DNA of 64,000 nt from Quatrionicoccus australiensis (lineage in GTDB: Bacteria; Pseudomonadota; Gammaproteobacteria; Burkholderiales; Rhodocyclaceae): NCBI RefSeq assembly GCF_020510425.1, contig NZ_JAHBAH010000001.1, positions 2,089,001 to 2,153,000 of the forward strand. Reading direction: 5' to 3'. Below are positions 39,200 through 52,240 of the stretch, piece by piece (the first letter of the stretch is position 1; every line of letters begins with the position of its first letter). The notes beneath the pieces are model-generated. The model had not been told where the DNA came from, searched no databases, and saw only the letters and a list, made by a program, of their open reading frames with translations. Both the position numbers and the translations under genes were made by a program.

Positions 39200-39305
39200 T
39201 CTTGTCGTCTGTCCTCTGGTGGTTCGCCAGACTATAGCGCAAGCGCCGCCGCGAATTCCAGCCCGCAGCTATTGGTATTGCCGGTTTTGCCGCGATAATT
39301 CGCCG

Positions 39306-40040
39306 ATGAAATCCTGTCTTCTCCCGGTTTTTTGCTTTTTTGGCCTGTCGACCGCTGCCGCCGCGGCGCCTCTGGTTGCGGTCGATGTCGGCCACGGCAA
39401 CAACGACACCGGAGCGCTCAGCGCGCGCGGCCGCGCCGAATTCGAATTCAACGGCGTGCTGGCGCGGGTTCTGGTCAAGGCCCTGCGCGAAAAGACACTG
39501 GCGGTGCGGGAAATCAACTTCGCCGGCGATATCGGCAGCCTGAGCGCCCGCCCGGAGCAGGCCAAAGGCAGCGACTTCTTCATCTCCATCCACCACGATT
39601 CGATCAGCGAAGCCTGGCTCAAGCCCTGGGTCTGGGAGGGCGTCGAGCGCACCCATACCGACGTCAAACGCGGCTACGGCATTTTCGTGTCACCGCAGAA
39701 TCCCGACCTTGAAACCAGCCTGCGCTGCGCTTCGGCGATCGGCAGCCAGCTTCGCCGTGCCGGTTTCGTACCGACGCCCTGGCATGGCCGCAAACACAAG
39801 CCGGCCGATGCTGAAAACGGCGTCTGGTATTACGACAATCTTGTGGTTTTGTACCGCACGAGCTTGCCGGCCGTGCTTTTCGAGGCCGGGGTGATCAAGC
39901 ACCGCGATGAAGAGTTGGAGTTGCTCGATCCCGAGCGTCAGGCCTTGATGGCCGATGTCGTGGCGACCGGCATCGCGGCCTGCCTTTCCGTCAAAGAAAC
40001 ATCGGCTCCGGCGTCAGAGCCACCGCAAAGCGTGCCCTGA
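39306..40040 (+). CDS. N-acetylmuramoyl-L-alanine amidase (Amidase_3)
   Basis: 244 aa from ATG 39306. Signal peptide (1-20, ending AAAA), so it is periplasmic. Zinc-site histidines in [14 protein letters not shown] and ISIHHDS and catalytic Glu in [10 protein letters not shown] mark the AmiA/B/C catalytic fold; there is no AMIN targeting domain and the protein is short. It cuts the bond between glycan and stem peptide. The last 50 bp overlap the convergent murB gene, another peptidoglycan gene. Confidence 0.9.
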   Translation: MKSCLLPVFCFFGLSTAAAAAPLVAVDVGHGNNDTGALSARGRAEFEFNGVLARVLVKALREKTLAVREINFAGDIGSLSARPEQAKGSDFFISIHHDSISEAWLKPWVWEGVERTHTDVKRGYGIFVSPQNPDLETSLRCASAIGSQLRRAGFVPTPWHGRKHKPADAENGVWYYDNLVVLYRTSLPAVLFEAGVIKHRDEELELLDPERQALMADVVATGIAACLSVKETSAPASEPPQSVP

Positions 40041-41004
40041 CCTCGGCCTGCACGGCCGCCATGGTGCGTTTGACGTCGTCGCCGTTGGCGCCGCCCCGGT
40101 TGACCAGGACCAGTGCCTGTTTTTCGTACATGCCGACCGGCCCGAGATTTTTTCCCTTCCAGCCAGCTTGCTCGATCAGCCAGCCGGCGGCCAGTTTGAC
40201 CCGGCCATCGGGTTGCGGATAGCGCGGCAGATTCGGAAAATCAGCGGCCAGGCGCTCGGCTTCTGCGGCGCTGACCACCGGGTTGTGGAAGAAGCTGCCG
40301 GTATTCGGGATCTGCGCCGGGTCGGGCAGCTTGCGCTGGCGTACCGCAATGATCGCGTTGGCGATTTCCTGCGGCGTCGGCGCGGCGATCTCGCGCGCCG
40401 CCAGTTCCTGCGCCACATCGGTGTAGCGGATATTGGGTTGCCAGGCTTTGGCCAGGCGGAAAACCACTGAAACGATCGCCATCCGGCCGCTCAAATGCCA
40501 GCCTTGCTGCTTGAACAGGCTGTCGCGGTAGGCGAAACGGCAGGCCTGGCGGTCGACCGTTGTAAATGCCTGTTTTTCAAAATCCCAGGCGCTCAGTGAG
40601 TGGAAACATTCGCCGACCTCCAACCCGTAAGCGCCGATATTCTGGATCGGCGCCGCGCCGACCGTGCCGGGAATCAGGCTGAGGTTTTCCAGGCCGGGCC
40701 AGCCCTGCGCCAGCGTCCACTGTACGAAATCATGCCAGTTCTCGCCGGCGCCGGCTTCGATGTACCAGGCCTCGTCGTCTTCCTGCAGCAAGCGCTTGCC
40801 GGGGATCGCCATGTGCAGCAGCAGGCCGGCAAAATCGCCGGTCAGCACGAGGTTGCTGCCGCCGCCAAGGATGAAGCGCTGCTCGTCTTTCAGTGCCGGA
40901 TCGGTCAACTGCGCCGGATCGCTGATTTTCAGGTAGCGCGCCGCCTTGCCGGGCAAGGCGAGGGTGTTGAAGGGCGTCAGGTCGACGGCGGAGGCGAGCT
41001 TCAT
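39991..41004 (-). CDS. murB: UDP-N-acetylenolpyruvoylglucosamine reductase
   Basis: 337 aa type I MurB, near the E. coli length (342). FAD-binding [27 protein letters not shown], the catalytic serine in NTGSFFHNP and the C-terminal LTPEPMF Glu are present. It reduces enolpyruvyl-UDP-GlcNAc to UDP-MurNAc in the cytoplasm. It overlaps the amidase 3' end by 50 bp tail to tail and lies 4 bp after the HAD phosphatase gene. Confidence 0.96.
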   Translation of the reverse strand: MKLASAVDLTPFNTLALPGKAARYLKISDPAQLTDPALKDEQRFILGGGSNLVLTGDFAGLLLHMAIPGKRLLQEDDEAWYIEAGAGENWHDFVQWTLAQGWPGLENLSLIPGTVGAAPIQNIGAYGLEVGECFHSLSAWDFEKQAFTTVDRQACRFAYRDSLFKQQGWHLSGRMAIVSVVFRLAKAWQPNIRYTDVAQELAAREIAAPTPQEIANAIIAVRQRKLPDPAQIPNTGSFFHNPVVSAAEAERLAADFPNLPRYPQPDGRVKLAAGWLIEQAGWKGKNLGPVGMYEKQALVLVNRGGANGDDVKRTMAAVQAEVRARFAVALTPEPMFL

Positions 41005-41008
41005 GCGC

Positions 41009-41665
41009 TCATGCGCCGAGCAGCAGCGCGCCGAGCGCTGCCGGCTGCGCCGCCGCCCGCCAGCCGGGTCGCATTTCGTCGGCGCTCAGGCTGCCGTAAC
41101 CCCAGGTCACGGCGATGAAGGGCAGGCCGTTGGCGTCGGCCGACTCGCCGTCCTCGCTGCGGTCGCCGATGTAGATCGCCTGTTCCCGGGCAATGTTCTG
41201 GTCGGCAAGCAGGCGGGCAATCATCGCTGCCTTGTCGGGCAGACGTGGCGTGAATAGGTCGAGGGCATAAACATGGGCGAAATGCCCGCTCCAGCCAAGA
41301 TGATCGAGGATCAGCCGGGTCGGGTGAATGCGCTTGTTGGTGGCAATCGACAGCGTCAGCCCGGCTTCGGCCAGTCCGGCGAGCAATTCGCCGACCCCGG
41401 CAAACGCGGCCGTCGCCTTGTAGCCCTCGCTGTCGTAACTCGCCTTGAAGGCTTCGGCCAGCCCGGCGACCAGGGCCGGATCATCGCTGCCCGACAGCAG
41501 TTGCAGGGTTTCCACGAGCGGCGGCCCGATCACGCTGTCGTCGATGGTTCGCGCCGGCGCAACGCCGGTCCGCGCAAAAGCCTCGCGAAAACTCGCCAGG
41601 ATGGCGGGCGCGGAGTCGATCAGGGTGCCGTCGAGGTCAAAAAGAATGTGCGGGTGGCGGGGCAT
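41009..41665 (-). CDS. HAD-superfamily phosphatase, phosphoglycolate phosphatase-like
   Basis: 218 aa. HAD motif [15 protein letters not shown] (nucleophile Asp), motif II SIATNK, motif III Lys in LPDKAAMI and motif [14 protein letters not shown]; the cap domain lies between I and II. This is the Gph-like subgroup, whose substrates include phosphoglycolate and other small phosphates. It is probably co-transcribed with murB, 4 bp downstream. Confidence 0.85.
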   Translation of the reverse strand: MPRHPHILFDLDGTLIDSAPAILASFREAFARTGVAPARTIDDSVIGPPLVETLQLLSGSDDPALVAGLAEAFKASYDSEGYKATAAFAGVGELLAGLAEAGLTLSIATNKRIHPTRLILDHLGWSGHFAHVYALDLFTPRLPDKAAMIARLLADQNIAREQAIYIGDRSEDGESADANGLPFIAVTWGYGSLSADEMRPGWRAAAQPAALGALLLGA

Positions 41666-41756
41666 GGCGGCAAGAGACAGTTGTCGGAGGCGCGATTATC
41701 GCCTGCGTTGAGGCTTTCGGTCACAAACCGGTCGTCGGGAAATGGCTTGCGCGAAA

Positions 41757-41785
41757 CAAAAAATGCCCGCCAGCAAGGGCGGGCG
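41757..41785 (-). terminator. Rho-independent terminator of metH
   Basis: On the minus strand, stem GCCCGCC / GGCGGGC with a 6-nt loop followed by A then a T-run, ~50 bp after the metH stop. Confidence 0.88.
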
Positions 41786-41833
41786 TGGCGGTCAATCAGA
41801 CAAGTAGATCGACCGCCGCGTACAGCACCCGAA

Positions 41834-45499
<3,666 letters not shown>

Positions 45500-45540
45500 G
45501 GATCACCTCGGCAAAACAAAATACACGCCGGAGGGAGCCG

Positions 45541-45579
45541 AAAAAAAGGCGCCACAAACCGGCTGGGTTTGCGAGCGCC
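45541..45579 (-). terminator. Terminator of the metH riboswitch expression platform
   Basis: On the minus strand, GGCGC.. CAAACC pairs with GGTTTG..GCGCC and is followed by seven T residues. Its 5' arm is the same GGCGCTC that closes the SAH aptamer pseudoknot, so the aptamer and terminator compete. Ligand binding should therefore prevent termination. Confidence 0.88.
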
Positions 45580-45630
45580 GTTGATCATTGCCAAGCCTGG
45601 CCCCAGTGCAGGGTCGCAGCGCTCCTTGGC
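45572..45630 (-). promoter_or_regulatory. S-adenosylhomocysteine (SAH) riboswitch aptamer
   Basis: Read on the minus strand: GCCAAGGAGCGCTGCGACCC, then a short loop, CCAGGCTTGGC, and after a 9-nt joint CGGCGCTCGC. GCCAAG pairs with CTTGGC (P1), CCAGGC is the conserved internal strand, and GAGCGC pairs with GCGCTC as the pseudoknot. This matches the SAH riboswitch class known upstream of metH and ahcY in proteobacteria. It is an ON switch: high SAH turns on metH, which consumes the homocysteine made from SAH. Confidence 0.92.
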
Positions 45631-45639
45631 AGAGGCGCT

Positions 45640-45668
45640 AGTTTACCGGCCGCCGCCCGGCCTGCCAA
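45640..45668 (-). promoter_or_regulatory. metH sigma-70 promoter
   Basis: Minus strand TTGGCA, 17-bp gap, TAAACT. The predicted start (~45633) falls just before the first base of the SAH aptamer, supporting both calls. Confidence 0.75.
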
Positions 45669-45709
45669 GTGCCTTGATTTATCAGGCAGCAGTCTTTGGT
45701 TTTATGGTG

Positions 45710-46204
45710 CTAGCCTTTCGTTGCGACGCGCTGCGAGGTCTTCTTGACGCCGCCGGAAGCCAGGTCGAAATGCACCATGAAGTAGGTTTCCTCCATCGGG
45801 GTGACGCCGGCGATGCGCCATTCCCAGATGTCTTCGCCGAGATTGTCGAACACTACCTTGGAGCCGGGCGCGCCGATCAGCCGGCGGACTTCGGCGCGGC
45901 TCATGCCGTCGCGGATCTTTGCGAGATTGGCCGGGGTCAGCACCTGTTCCATCGTGCGGACGATCTGGTCGTTGCCGATGGTGATCATGTAGCAGCTCGT
46001 GCCATTCGGCTGGCGGTTATATTCCCAGGTCACGCTGCCGTCGTCGTTGCCGAATTCGTAAGCCGGGTTGCCCATGCGCGAGCGGACTTCGGCGGCAGTG
46101 GTGATGCCTGGCTTGATTTCAGGCAGATTGACCGCATCGCAGGCGGGCAGCAGGGCGGCGCCAATGGCGGCGAGTGCGGTACTGATCCAGGCGGGAATTT
46201 TCAT
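45710..46204 (-). CDS. BamE/SmpA-like outer-membrane lipoprotein
   Basis: 164 aa. The signal sequence has lipobox LPAC (C22). Two tandem BamE/SmpA-like modules follow: the first (~27-90) has IKPGITTAAEVRSRMGNP and VTWEYNRQPNG, the second (~91-160) LAKIRDGMSRAEVRRLIGAP and EDIWEWRIA. BamE assists beta-barrel assembly, but the duplicated module and the operon make this a paralogue rather than bamE proper. The start overlaps the exporter stop by 4 bp (ATGA). Confidence 0.83.
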   Translation of the reverse strand: MKIPAWISTALAAIGAALLPACDAVNLPEIKPGITTAAEVRSRMGNPAYEFGNDDGSVTWEYNRQPNGTSCYMITIGNDQIVRTMEQVLTPANLAKIRDGMSRAEVRRLIGAPGSKVVFDNLGEDIWEWRIAGVTPMEETYFMVHFDLASGGVKKTSQRVATKG

Positions 46205-47397
46205 TTATTGCGTCTCCATTGGCGGTGAGCGAAAGCGGCCAGGCCACCGAGGCCGAGCAGGCCGGCCATGCCGAGTGACAGGGTCAGGGTCGACCCCCAA
46301 AGCAGCGGCACGATCAGGCCGGCGGCGATGCTGTTGGCGCCGGACTGGAAAAAGGTCTGGCAGGATGCGGCGAGACCGCGCTGTTCGGGGAAGGGGTCGA
46401 GGGCGAGCAGGGTCAGGCTGGGCATCGCCAGCGACATGCCGAGCGTGTAGACAAAGATCGGCATGACACTCCACGGCAGCCCGGGCGGCAGGGCGAGATT
46501 CAGGCTGACATTGAGGGTGGCGGCGCTGATCATCAGGAGATAGCCGAGGCCGATGGTCTTTTCCGGCGAGCGCTTGCCGGCCAGTCGGCCGGACAACCAG
46601 GCGCCGCTCATCAGGCCGCTCATCGCCGGACCGAACAGCCAGAGAAAGCCGGTTTCCGGCACGCCGAGGTGCTTCATCAGGAAAGTCGGCGCCGACAGCA
46701 CGTAGATGAAGAAGCCGAGGAAATTCAGCGACAGCGCGGCGCAGGCAAACAGGAAGCGTGGCGAGGTCAGCACCTTGAAATAGCTGCGGCCGAGGTAGGC
46801 GGGCTTCAGCGACTGGCGCTTTTCCGGCGGCAGGGTTTCCGGCAGCAGTTTCCAGCAGGCGAAACCGAGCGCAGCGGTCGACAGCACCAGGAAGGCAAAA
46901 ATCGAGCGCCAGCCGAACAGGGTCTGCAGCCAGCCGCCGATGACCGGTGCGATGGCCGGCGCCAGCGCGAACATCATGGTGATCTGCGACATCAGGCGCT
47001 GCGCCGGCGGGCCGTCGAACAGGTCGCGCACGATGGCGCGGCTGATGACGATGCCGGCGCCGGCCGTAACGCCCTGCATGGCGCGCCAGAACCACAGTTG
47101 CTCGATGCTGGTGGCGACGAAGCAGCCGGCCGAGGCCAGCCCGAACAGGCCGAGTGCGGCCAGGATCACCCGGCGGCGGCCGAAACGGTCGGCAATCGCG
47201 CCGTGCCACAGGGTCATCACGGCAAAGGCGAGCAGGTAGGCCGACAAGGTTTGCTGCACCTGGTGCGGCGTCGCATCGAGTTTTTCGCCGATCTCGTGAA
47301 AGGACGGCAGGTAGGTGTCGATGGAAAACGGGCCGAGCGCGGAGAGCGCGGCCAGCAACATCGCTATGCCGCGTGGTGCGGGACGGACTTTAGTCAT
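46201..47397 (-). CDS. Bcr/CflA-type multidrug MFS exporter
   Basis: 398 aa from ATG 47397; the longer open frame upstream is antisense-like sequence over comM. Twelve TM segments, opening ALSALGPFSIDTYLPSF typical of the Bcr/CflA drug-resistance subfamily, loop GAIADRFGRRRVI, and motif C in ALAPAIAPVIGGWL. Substrate unknown. It overlaps comM by 8 bp and the BamE-like gene by 4 bp, so it is in one operon with both. Confidence 0.9.
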   Translation of the reverse strand: MTKVRPAPRGIAMLLAALSALGPFSIDTYLPSFHEIGEKLDATPHQVQQTLSAYLLAFAVMTLWHGAIADRFGRRRVILAALGLFGLASAGCFVATSIEQLWFWRAMQGVTAGAGIVISRAIVRDLFDGPPAQRLMSQITMMFALAPAIAPVIGGWLQTLFGWRSIFAFLVLSTAALGFACWKLLPETLPPEKRQSLKPAYLGRSYFKVLTSPRFLFACAALSLNFLGFFIYVLSAPTFLMKHLGVPETGFLWLFGPAMSGLMSGAWLSGRLAGKRSPEKTIGLGYLLMISAATLNVSLNLALPPGLPWSVMPIFVYTLGMSLAMPSLTLLALDPFPEQRGLAASCQTFFQSGANSIAAGLIVPLLWGSTLTLSLGMAGLLGLGGLAAFAHRQWRRNK

Positions 47398-48883
47398 GGG
47401 TGAGACGCCGATACTGGATGGCTTCTCCGACATGCGGGGCGAGGATTCGTTCGCTGCCGGCCAGATCGGCAATGGTGCGGGCGACCTTGAGGATGCGGTG
47501 CCAGGCACGCGCCGAGAGATCGAGGCGGGTGATCGCCTGCTTGAGCAGGCTGGCGCCCTTGTCATCCGGCGTGCAGTGGATTTCGACCTCGCCGGCCGTG
47601 AGCCGCGCATTCGGCTTGTGCTGGCGCTCGTATTGCCGGGCTGCCGCCGGTTCGACACGGTTGCGCACGTCGGCCGATGATTCGCCATCGCTCTTGCCGC
47701 TCAGCGCCTCGGCCGGCAGCGCCGGGACTTCGATCAGGATGTCGATGCGATCGAGGAAGGGACCGGACAGACGGCCTTTGTAGCGGGCAATCTGGTCGGG
47801 CGTGCAGCGGCATTTGCCATTGCTGTGACCGTGAAAGCCGCAAGGACACGGATTCATTGCGGCGACCAGCTGGAATTCGGCCGGGAATTCGGCATGACGG
47901 GCGGCACGGGCGATATGGATACGGCCGGTTTCCAGCGGTTCACGCAGGGTTTCGAGGACTTTTCGGTCGAACTCCGGGATTTCGTCAAGGAACAATATTC
48001 CTTGGTGCGCCAGGCTGATCTCCCCTGGACGTGGCGGATTGCCACCGCCGACCAGGGCGACCGCCGAGGCAGTGTGGTGCGGCTGGCGATAGGGGCGGAT
48101 GCCGAAGGCTTCCGGGCGGAATTGCCCGGCCAAGGACAGGACGGCTGCGGACGCGCGCGCGGCTTCAATATCCAATGCCGGCATCAGGCCGGGCAGGCGG
48201 GCGGCGAGCATCGATTTGCCGGAGCCGGGCGGGCCGATCATCATCAGGGAATGGCCGCCGGCTGCCGCGACTTCCAGGGCGCGCTTGGCCTGATGTTGGC
48301 CGCGCACCTCGGCAAGATCGGGGAAAACAGGTGTTTTTTCCGTGTCGACCGCTGGCGCCGCTGCGAGCAATTGCTGCCCGGCCAAATGCGCACAGACTTC
48401 CAGCAGGGAACTGGCCGCAAGAATATTGTCGGCCCCGGTCAGTGCGGCTTCCCGGGCGCTGGATTCGGGCAGGATGAAGGCCTTGCCATTGCCGGCCGTC
48501 TGCAGCGCCATGGCGAGCGCGCCGCGAATCGGGCGCAGTTCGCCGGAGAGCGACAACTCGCCGGCAAATTCATAATCGGCCAGCGCCTTGGCCGGGGTTT
48601 GACCGCTCGCCGCGAGAATGCCCAGCGCGATCGGCAGGTCGAAACGCCCGGACTCCTTGGGCAGATCGGCCGGTGCCAGATTGACGGTGATGCGCTTGGC
48701 GGGGAATTCGAAGCCGGAGTTGAGAATGGCGGCGCGGACGCGGTCGCGCGCTTCCTTGACTTCGGTATCGGGCAGGCCGACCAGCGTGAAGCTGGGCAAG
48801 CCGCTCGCAATATGCACCTCGACCAGAACGGGTGGTGCATTGAGGCCGTCGAGTCCGCGACTGTGAGCGACGGCCAGTGCCAT
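47390..48883 (-). CDS. comM: ComM/YifB AAA+ helicase for transformation
   Basis: 497 aa. N-terminal Lon-like ChlI domain (1-160; VEVHIASGLPSFTLVGLPD), then the Mg-chelatase-like AAA+ core with Walker A GPPGSGKSMLAARL, Walker B ILFLDEIPEF and the Cys-rich insert NPCPCGFHGHSNGKCRC. The C-terminal domain ends GEAIQYRRLTHD. ComM is a hexameric branch-migration helicase that extends recombination during natural transformation; dprA elsewhere in the window fits that. ubiK precedes it by 3 bp. Confidence 0.94.
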   Translation of the reverse strand: MALAVAHSRGLDGLNAPPVLVEVHIASGLPSFTLVGLPDTEVKEARDRVRAAILNSGFEFPAKRITVNLAPADLPKESGRFDLPIALGILAASGQTPAKALADYEFAGELSLSGELRPIRGALAMALQTAGNGKAFILPESSAREAALTGADNILAASSLLEVCAHLAGQQLLAAAPAVDTEKTPVFPDLAEVRGQHQAKRALEVAAAGGHSLMMIGPPGSGKSMLAARLPGLMPALDIEAARASAAVLSLAGQFRPEAFGIRPYRQPHHTASAVALVGGGNPPRPGEISLAHQGILFLDEIPEFDRKVLETLREPLETGRIHIARAARHAEFPAEFQLVAAMNPCPCGFHGHSNGKCRCTPDQIARYKGRLSGPFLDRIDILIEVPALPAEALSGKSDGESSADVRNRVEPAAARQYERQHKPNARLTAGEVEIHCTPDDKGASLLKQAITRLDLSARAWHRILKVARTIADLAGSERILAPHVGEAIQYRRLTHD

Positions 48884-48886
48884 GTT

Positions 48887-49126
48887 TTAAGCCTGACGTG
48901 CCTTTTCCAGCGCTTCGACCCGGGTTTCGAGTTCTTTCAGCTTTTCACGGGTTCGGGCCAGTACCTGGGCCTGAACATCGAACTCCTCGCGTGTCACCAG
49001 GTCCAGCTTGCCGAGCAGGCCGCTGATCACGGCCTTGGCATTCTTTTCAATATCCCGTGCGGGTGAATTGGCGAGCAGCGCGCTGATTTTGGCGCCGAAA
49101 TCTTCAAGGGTTTTGGGGTCTAGCAT
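48887..49126 (-). CDS. ubiK: Ubiquinone biosynthesis accessory factor UbiK
   Basis: 79 aa. MLDPKTLEDFGAKISALL and the C-terminal coiled coil (REKLKELETRVEALE) are the hallmarks of the UbiK/YqiC (BMFP) family, which helps UbiJ in the aerobic ubiquinone complex. Ribosome site GGAGGAAA before the ATG. It is the first gene of a minus-strand run (ubiK, comM, exporter, lipoprotein), divergent from the ammonium operon. Confidence 0.9.
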   Translation of the reverse strand: MLDPKTLEDFGAKISALLANSPARDIEKNAKAVISGLLGKLDLVTREEFDVQAQVLARTREKLKELETRVEALEKARQA

Positions 49127-49185
49127 GACTTTCCTCCGTAGAATTCCAGTTTATCACAGCGCATGTTGGACTCATTTTGGAATGC

Positions 49186-49246
49186 CGCTCGTATGTGGTG
49201 CGTGACAGTCTGTAACTGCACGCATTTGGTGCGCCAAGTTGGTGCT
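49186..49246 (+). promoter_or_regulatory. Three NtrC-type enhancer sites
   Basis: NtrC consensus TGCAC-N7-GTGCA. Site 2 (49217-49233) TGCAC..GTGCG matches 9 of 10 arm positions. Site 3 (49230-49246) TGCGC..GTGCT matches 8 and shares four bases with site 2. Site 1 (49186-49202) CGCTC..GTGCG matches 7. They lie 50-110 bp upstream of the sigma-54 promoter, the usual enhancer distance. Confidence 0.8.
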
Positions 49247-49296
49247 GATTCCCTGATGCCAGTTGCAAATTGTTGATTTTTATTAAAAAAAACACC

Positions 49297-49312
49297 TGGC
49301 ACGCCTCGTGCT
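49297..49312 (+). promoter_or_regulatory. Sigma-54 promoter of the porin-glnK-amtB operon
   Basis: TGGCACG-CCTC-GTGCT, 15 of 16 to the consensus TGGCACGNNNNTTGCW with the invariant GG (-24) and GC (-12) correctly spaced. It lies 60 bp before the porin ATG. Confidence 0.88.
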
Positions 49313-49371
49313 ATTTCTGTTCGGCACACTTTTATTTCATGCTATTCAAACTGTACTGTAGGAGAGAAACA

Positions 49372-50151
49372 ATGAAAAAATCCCTGATCGCTCTGGCACT
49401 GGTTGGTGCTTTCGCCGCTCCGGCTTTCGCTGAAGAAGCCGCTGCCCCGGCTGAGCACACTTTCACCGCCAACATCGGCGCCGTGACCAACTACGTTTTC
49501 CGCGGTATCACGCAGAGCCAGCATCAGCCAGCCATCCAGGGCGGTGTCGATTATGCTCACTCGAGCGGTATCTATGTCGGCGCCTGGGCTTCTTCCATTG
49601 AATGGGTGAATCGTCGCGATTACGTCTATCAAAAAGACAACAACATCGAACTCGACCTTTACGCTGGTTACAAGGGCGCGATCGGCGACTTCTCCTATGA
49701 CGTCGGTGCCATTCGTTATTTCTACCCGGGTGACTTCAATGTTGCTGGCACCGCGGTTACTGCCAACACGACGGAAGCCTACATTGCCGGTAGCTGGAAG
49801 TATTTCACGCTGAAGTACAACCGTGCGCTGACCAGCTTCATCGGTTGGGGTAATACGACTGCCGATACGAAGAGTAAGGGCAGTGATTACATCGATCTGA
49901 CCATGACCTACCCGATCGATGAAACCCTGAATGTCATCGCCCACATCGGCCATCAGAACGTCAAGAACAACAGCTTTGCCAGCTACAACGATATCAAGCT
50001 GGGCGTGACCAAGGACTTCGGCTTTGCTGTGGTTGGTCTGGCTTACACCGCGACCGACGCCGATCACAAGGTTCTGAACGGCGACTACAACTTCTCTGGC
50101 AAGAACGCCGGCAAGCAGGTTCTCGCTGCTTCCATCACCAAGACTTTCTAA
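49372..50151 (+). CDS. TorF-family putative outer-membrane porin
   Basis: 259 aa from ATG 49372, with AGGAGAG upstream. Signal peptide (1-20, ending AFA). The mature protein starts with an acidic Ala-rich stretch, then alternating beta strands (NIGAVTNYVFRGITQSQ, IELDLYAGYKGAI) ending in the terminal Phe (ITKTF) typical of outer-membrane barrels. This family commonly accompanies glnK-amtB in betaproteobacteria. Its position after a sigma-54 promoter with NtrC sites suggests it admits ammonium or other nitrogen compounds when nitrogen is short. Confidence 0.87.
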   Translation: MKKSLIALALVGAFAAPAFAEEAAAPAEHTFTANIGAVTNYVFRGITQSQHQPAIQGGVDYAHSSGIYVGAWASSIEWVNRRDYVYQKDNNIELDLYAGYKGAIGDFSYDVGAIRYFYPGDFNVAGTAVTANTTEAYIAGSWKYFTLKYNRALTSFIGWGNTTADTKSKGSDYIDLTMTYPIDETLNVIAHIGHQNVKNNSFASYNDIKLGVTKDFGFAVVGLAYTATDADHKVLNGDYNFSGKNAGKQVLAASITKTF

Positions 50152-50161
50152 TCCGCTTTAA

Positions 50162-50572
<411 letters not shown>

Positions 50573-50584
50573 GGAGATCGCGCA

Positions 50585-52078
50585 ATGAAACGCCTATTTG
50601 CAATGCTCGCCCTGCTCGGCGCCGTCGGTTTTGCCGCGCCGACCTGGGCTGAAGAGAAGGCCGCTCCGGCTGAAGCAGTGACGGCCCCGGCCGCTGCTGC
50701 TCCCGCTGCCGCAGCTCCGGCTGCCGAGGCCGCCCCTGCCGCTGAAGCCGCTCCGGCTGCTGCACCGGTTCCGCCGAACAAGGGTGACAACGCCTGGGTC
50801 ATGGTCAGCGCCGCGCTGGTCATCCTGATGTCCATCCCCGGTCTGGCCCTGTTCTACGGCGGTCTGGTCCGCACCAAGAACATGCTGTCGGTGCTGATGC
50901 AGGTCTTCGTCACCTTCTCGCTGATCTCGCTGCTCTGGGTGGTCTATGGCTACTCCGCAGCCTTCACCGAAGGTAACGAATTCTTCGGCGTGCTCGACAA
51001 GCTCTTCCTGAAGGGTGTGACGGTTGATTCCGTTGCTGCAACCTTCACCAAGGGTGTCAATATTTCCGAGCTGGCCTACGTGATCTTCCAGGGCGCTTTC
51101 GCCGCCATTACCTGCGGCCTGATCGTCGGCGCCTTTGCTGAACGTGCCAAGTTCGCTGCCGTGCTGGTCTTCATGGTGATCTGGTTCACGCTGTCCTACA
51201 TCCCGATGGCTCACATGGTCTGGTATTGGGCGGGTCCTGATGCCTACATCGATGCTGCTGCTGGCGAAGCTGCCGGCAAGACGGCTGGCTTCCTGTTCCA
51301 GAAGGGCGCGCTTGATTTCGCCGGCGGTACCGTCGTGCATATCAATGCTGCTATTGCCGGCCTGGTCGGTGCCTACATGATTGGCAAGCGTACCGGTCTG
51401 GGCAATGTTGCCATGGCTCCGCACTCGCTGACCTTCACGATGATCGGTGCTTCCCTGCTGTGGTTCGGCTGGTTCGGTTTCAACGCCGGCTCCGCTCTCG
51501 AAGCCTCTGGCGGTGCTGCTCTGGCCATGGTCAATACCTGGGTTGCCACGGCTGCTGCCGCGCTGTCCTGGATGTTTGCCGAATGGATGCTCAAGGGCAA
51601 GCCGTCGATGCTGGGTGCTGCTTCCGGTGCCGTTGCCGGTCTGGTTGCGATCACCCCGGCTGCCGGCTTCGTCGGTGTCATGGGCGCCATCATCATCGGC
51701 CTGCTGGCTGGTGTGGTTTGCCTGTGGGGCGTCAATGGCCTGAAGAAGCTGCTCGGTGCTGATGACTCCCTCGACGTCTTCGGCGTCCATGGCGTCGGCG
51801 GCATCCTCGGTGCCATGCTGACCGGTGTCTTCGCTGATCCGGCTCTCGGCGGCACGGGCGTCTATGACTACGTTGCCAACGCTGTTGGTGCCTACGACAT
51901 GACCGCTCAGCTGATCTCGCAAGCCTGGGGTGTCGGTACCGTGATCGTCTGGTCTGGCGTCGTCTCCTTCGTTGCTTACAAACTGGTGGATATCGTCATC
52001 GGTCTGCGTGTGCCGGAAGACGAAGAGCGTGAAGGTCTCGACCTCACCTCGCACGGCGAAACCGCTTACCACCACTAA
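50585..52078 (+). CDS. amtB: Ammonium transporter
   Basis: 497 aa. Signal peptide (1-22, ending TWA), then an Ala/Pro/Glu-rich tract (~23-65) before the eleven TM helices. Amt signatures: FYGGLVRTKNMLS, the first channel His in PMAHMVWYW, and the second in DVFGVHGVGGILG. The cytoplasmic tail ends EEREGLDLTSHGETAYHH. AAGGAG overlaps the glnK stop. The AP-rich tract is longer than in E. coli AmtB. A strong terminator follows. Confidence 0.96.
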   Translation: MKRLFAMLALLGAVGFAAPTWAEEKAAPAEAVTAPAAAAPAAAAPAAEAAPAAEAAPAAAPVPPNKGDNAWVMVSAALVILMSIPGLALFYGGLVRTKNMLSVLMQVFVTFSLISLLWVVYGYSAAFTEGNEFFGVLDKLFLKGVTVDSVAATFTKGVNISELAYVIFQGAFAAITCGLIVGAFAERAKFAAVLVFMVIWFTLSYIPMAHMVWYWAGPDAYIDAAAGEAAGKTAGFLFQKGALDFAGGTVVHINAAIAGLVGAYMIGKRTGLGNVAMAPHSLTFTMIGASLLWFGWFGFNAGSALEASGGAALAMVNTWVATAAAALSWMFAEWMLKGKPSMLGAASGAVAGLVAITPAAGFVGVMGAIIIGLLAGVVCLWGVNGLKKLLGADDSLDVFGVHGVGGILGAMLTGVFADPALGGTGVYDYVANAVGAYDMTAQLISQAWGVGTVIVWSGVVSFVAYKLVDIVIGLRVPEDEEREGLDLTSHGETAYHH

Positions 52079-52160
52079 GATCGTTGTTTGGAGGCCGGTC
52101 CTGCGACCGGTCTCAAGCTTGCCAGAAGCAAGCTTGAAAATCTCTGTAGTCTCTCTCCTT

Positions 52161-52187
52161 CGGGCACCTTCGGGTGCCCGTTTTTTT
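52161..52187 (+). terminator. Rho-independent terminator of the amtB operon
   Basis: Stem CGGGCACC / GGTGCCCG with a TTCG tetraloop, followed by seven T. Confidence 0.95.
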
Positions 52188-52240
52188 GCCGGCAATGCCG
52201 GTTTTTGCCTTTTTTCAGGCGTCGACCGCCAGGCAGGGAC

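Noticed and set aside
47398..47688. N-terminal extension of the Bcr-type exporter by 97 residues
   Set aside because: The added part is Ser/Arg-rich antisense-like sequence over comM. The conserved MFS start is at 47397.
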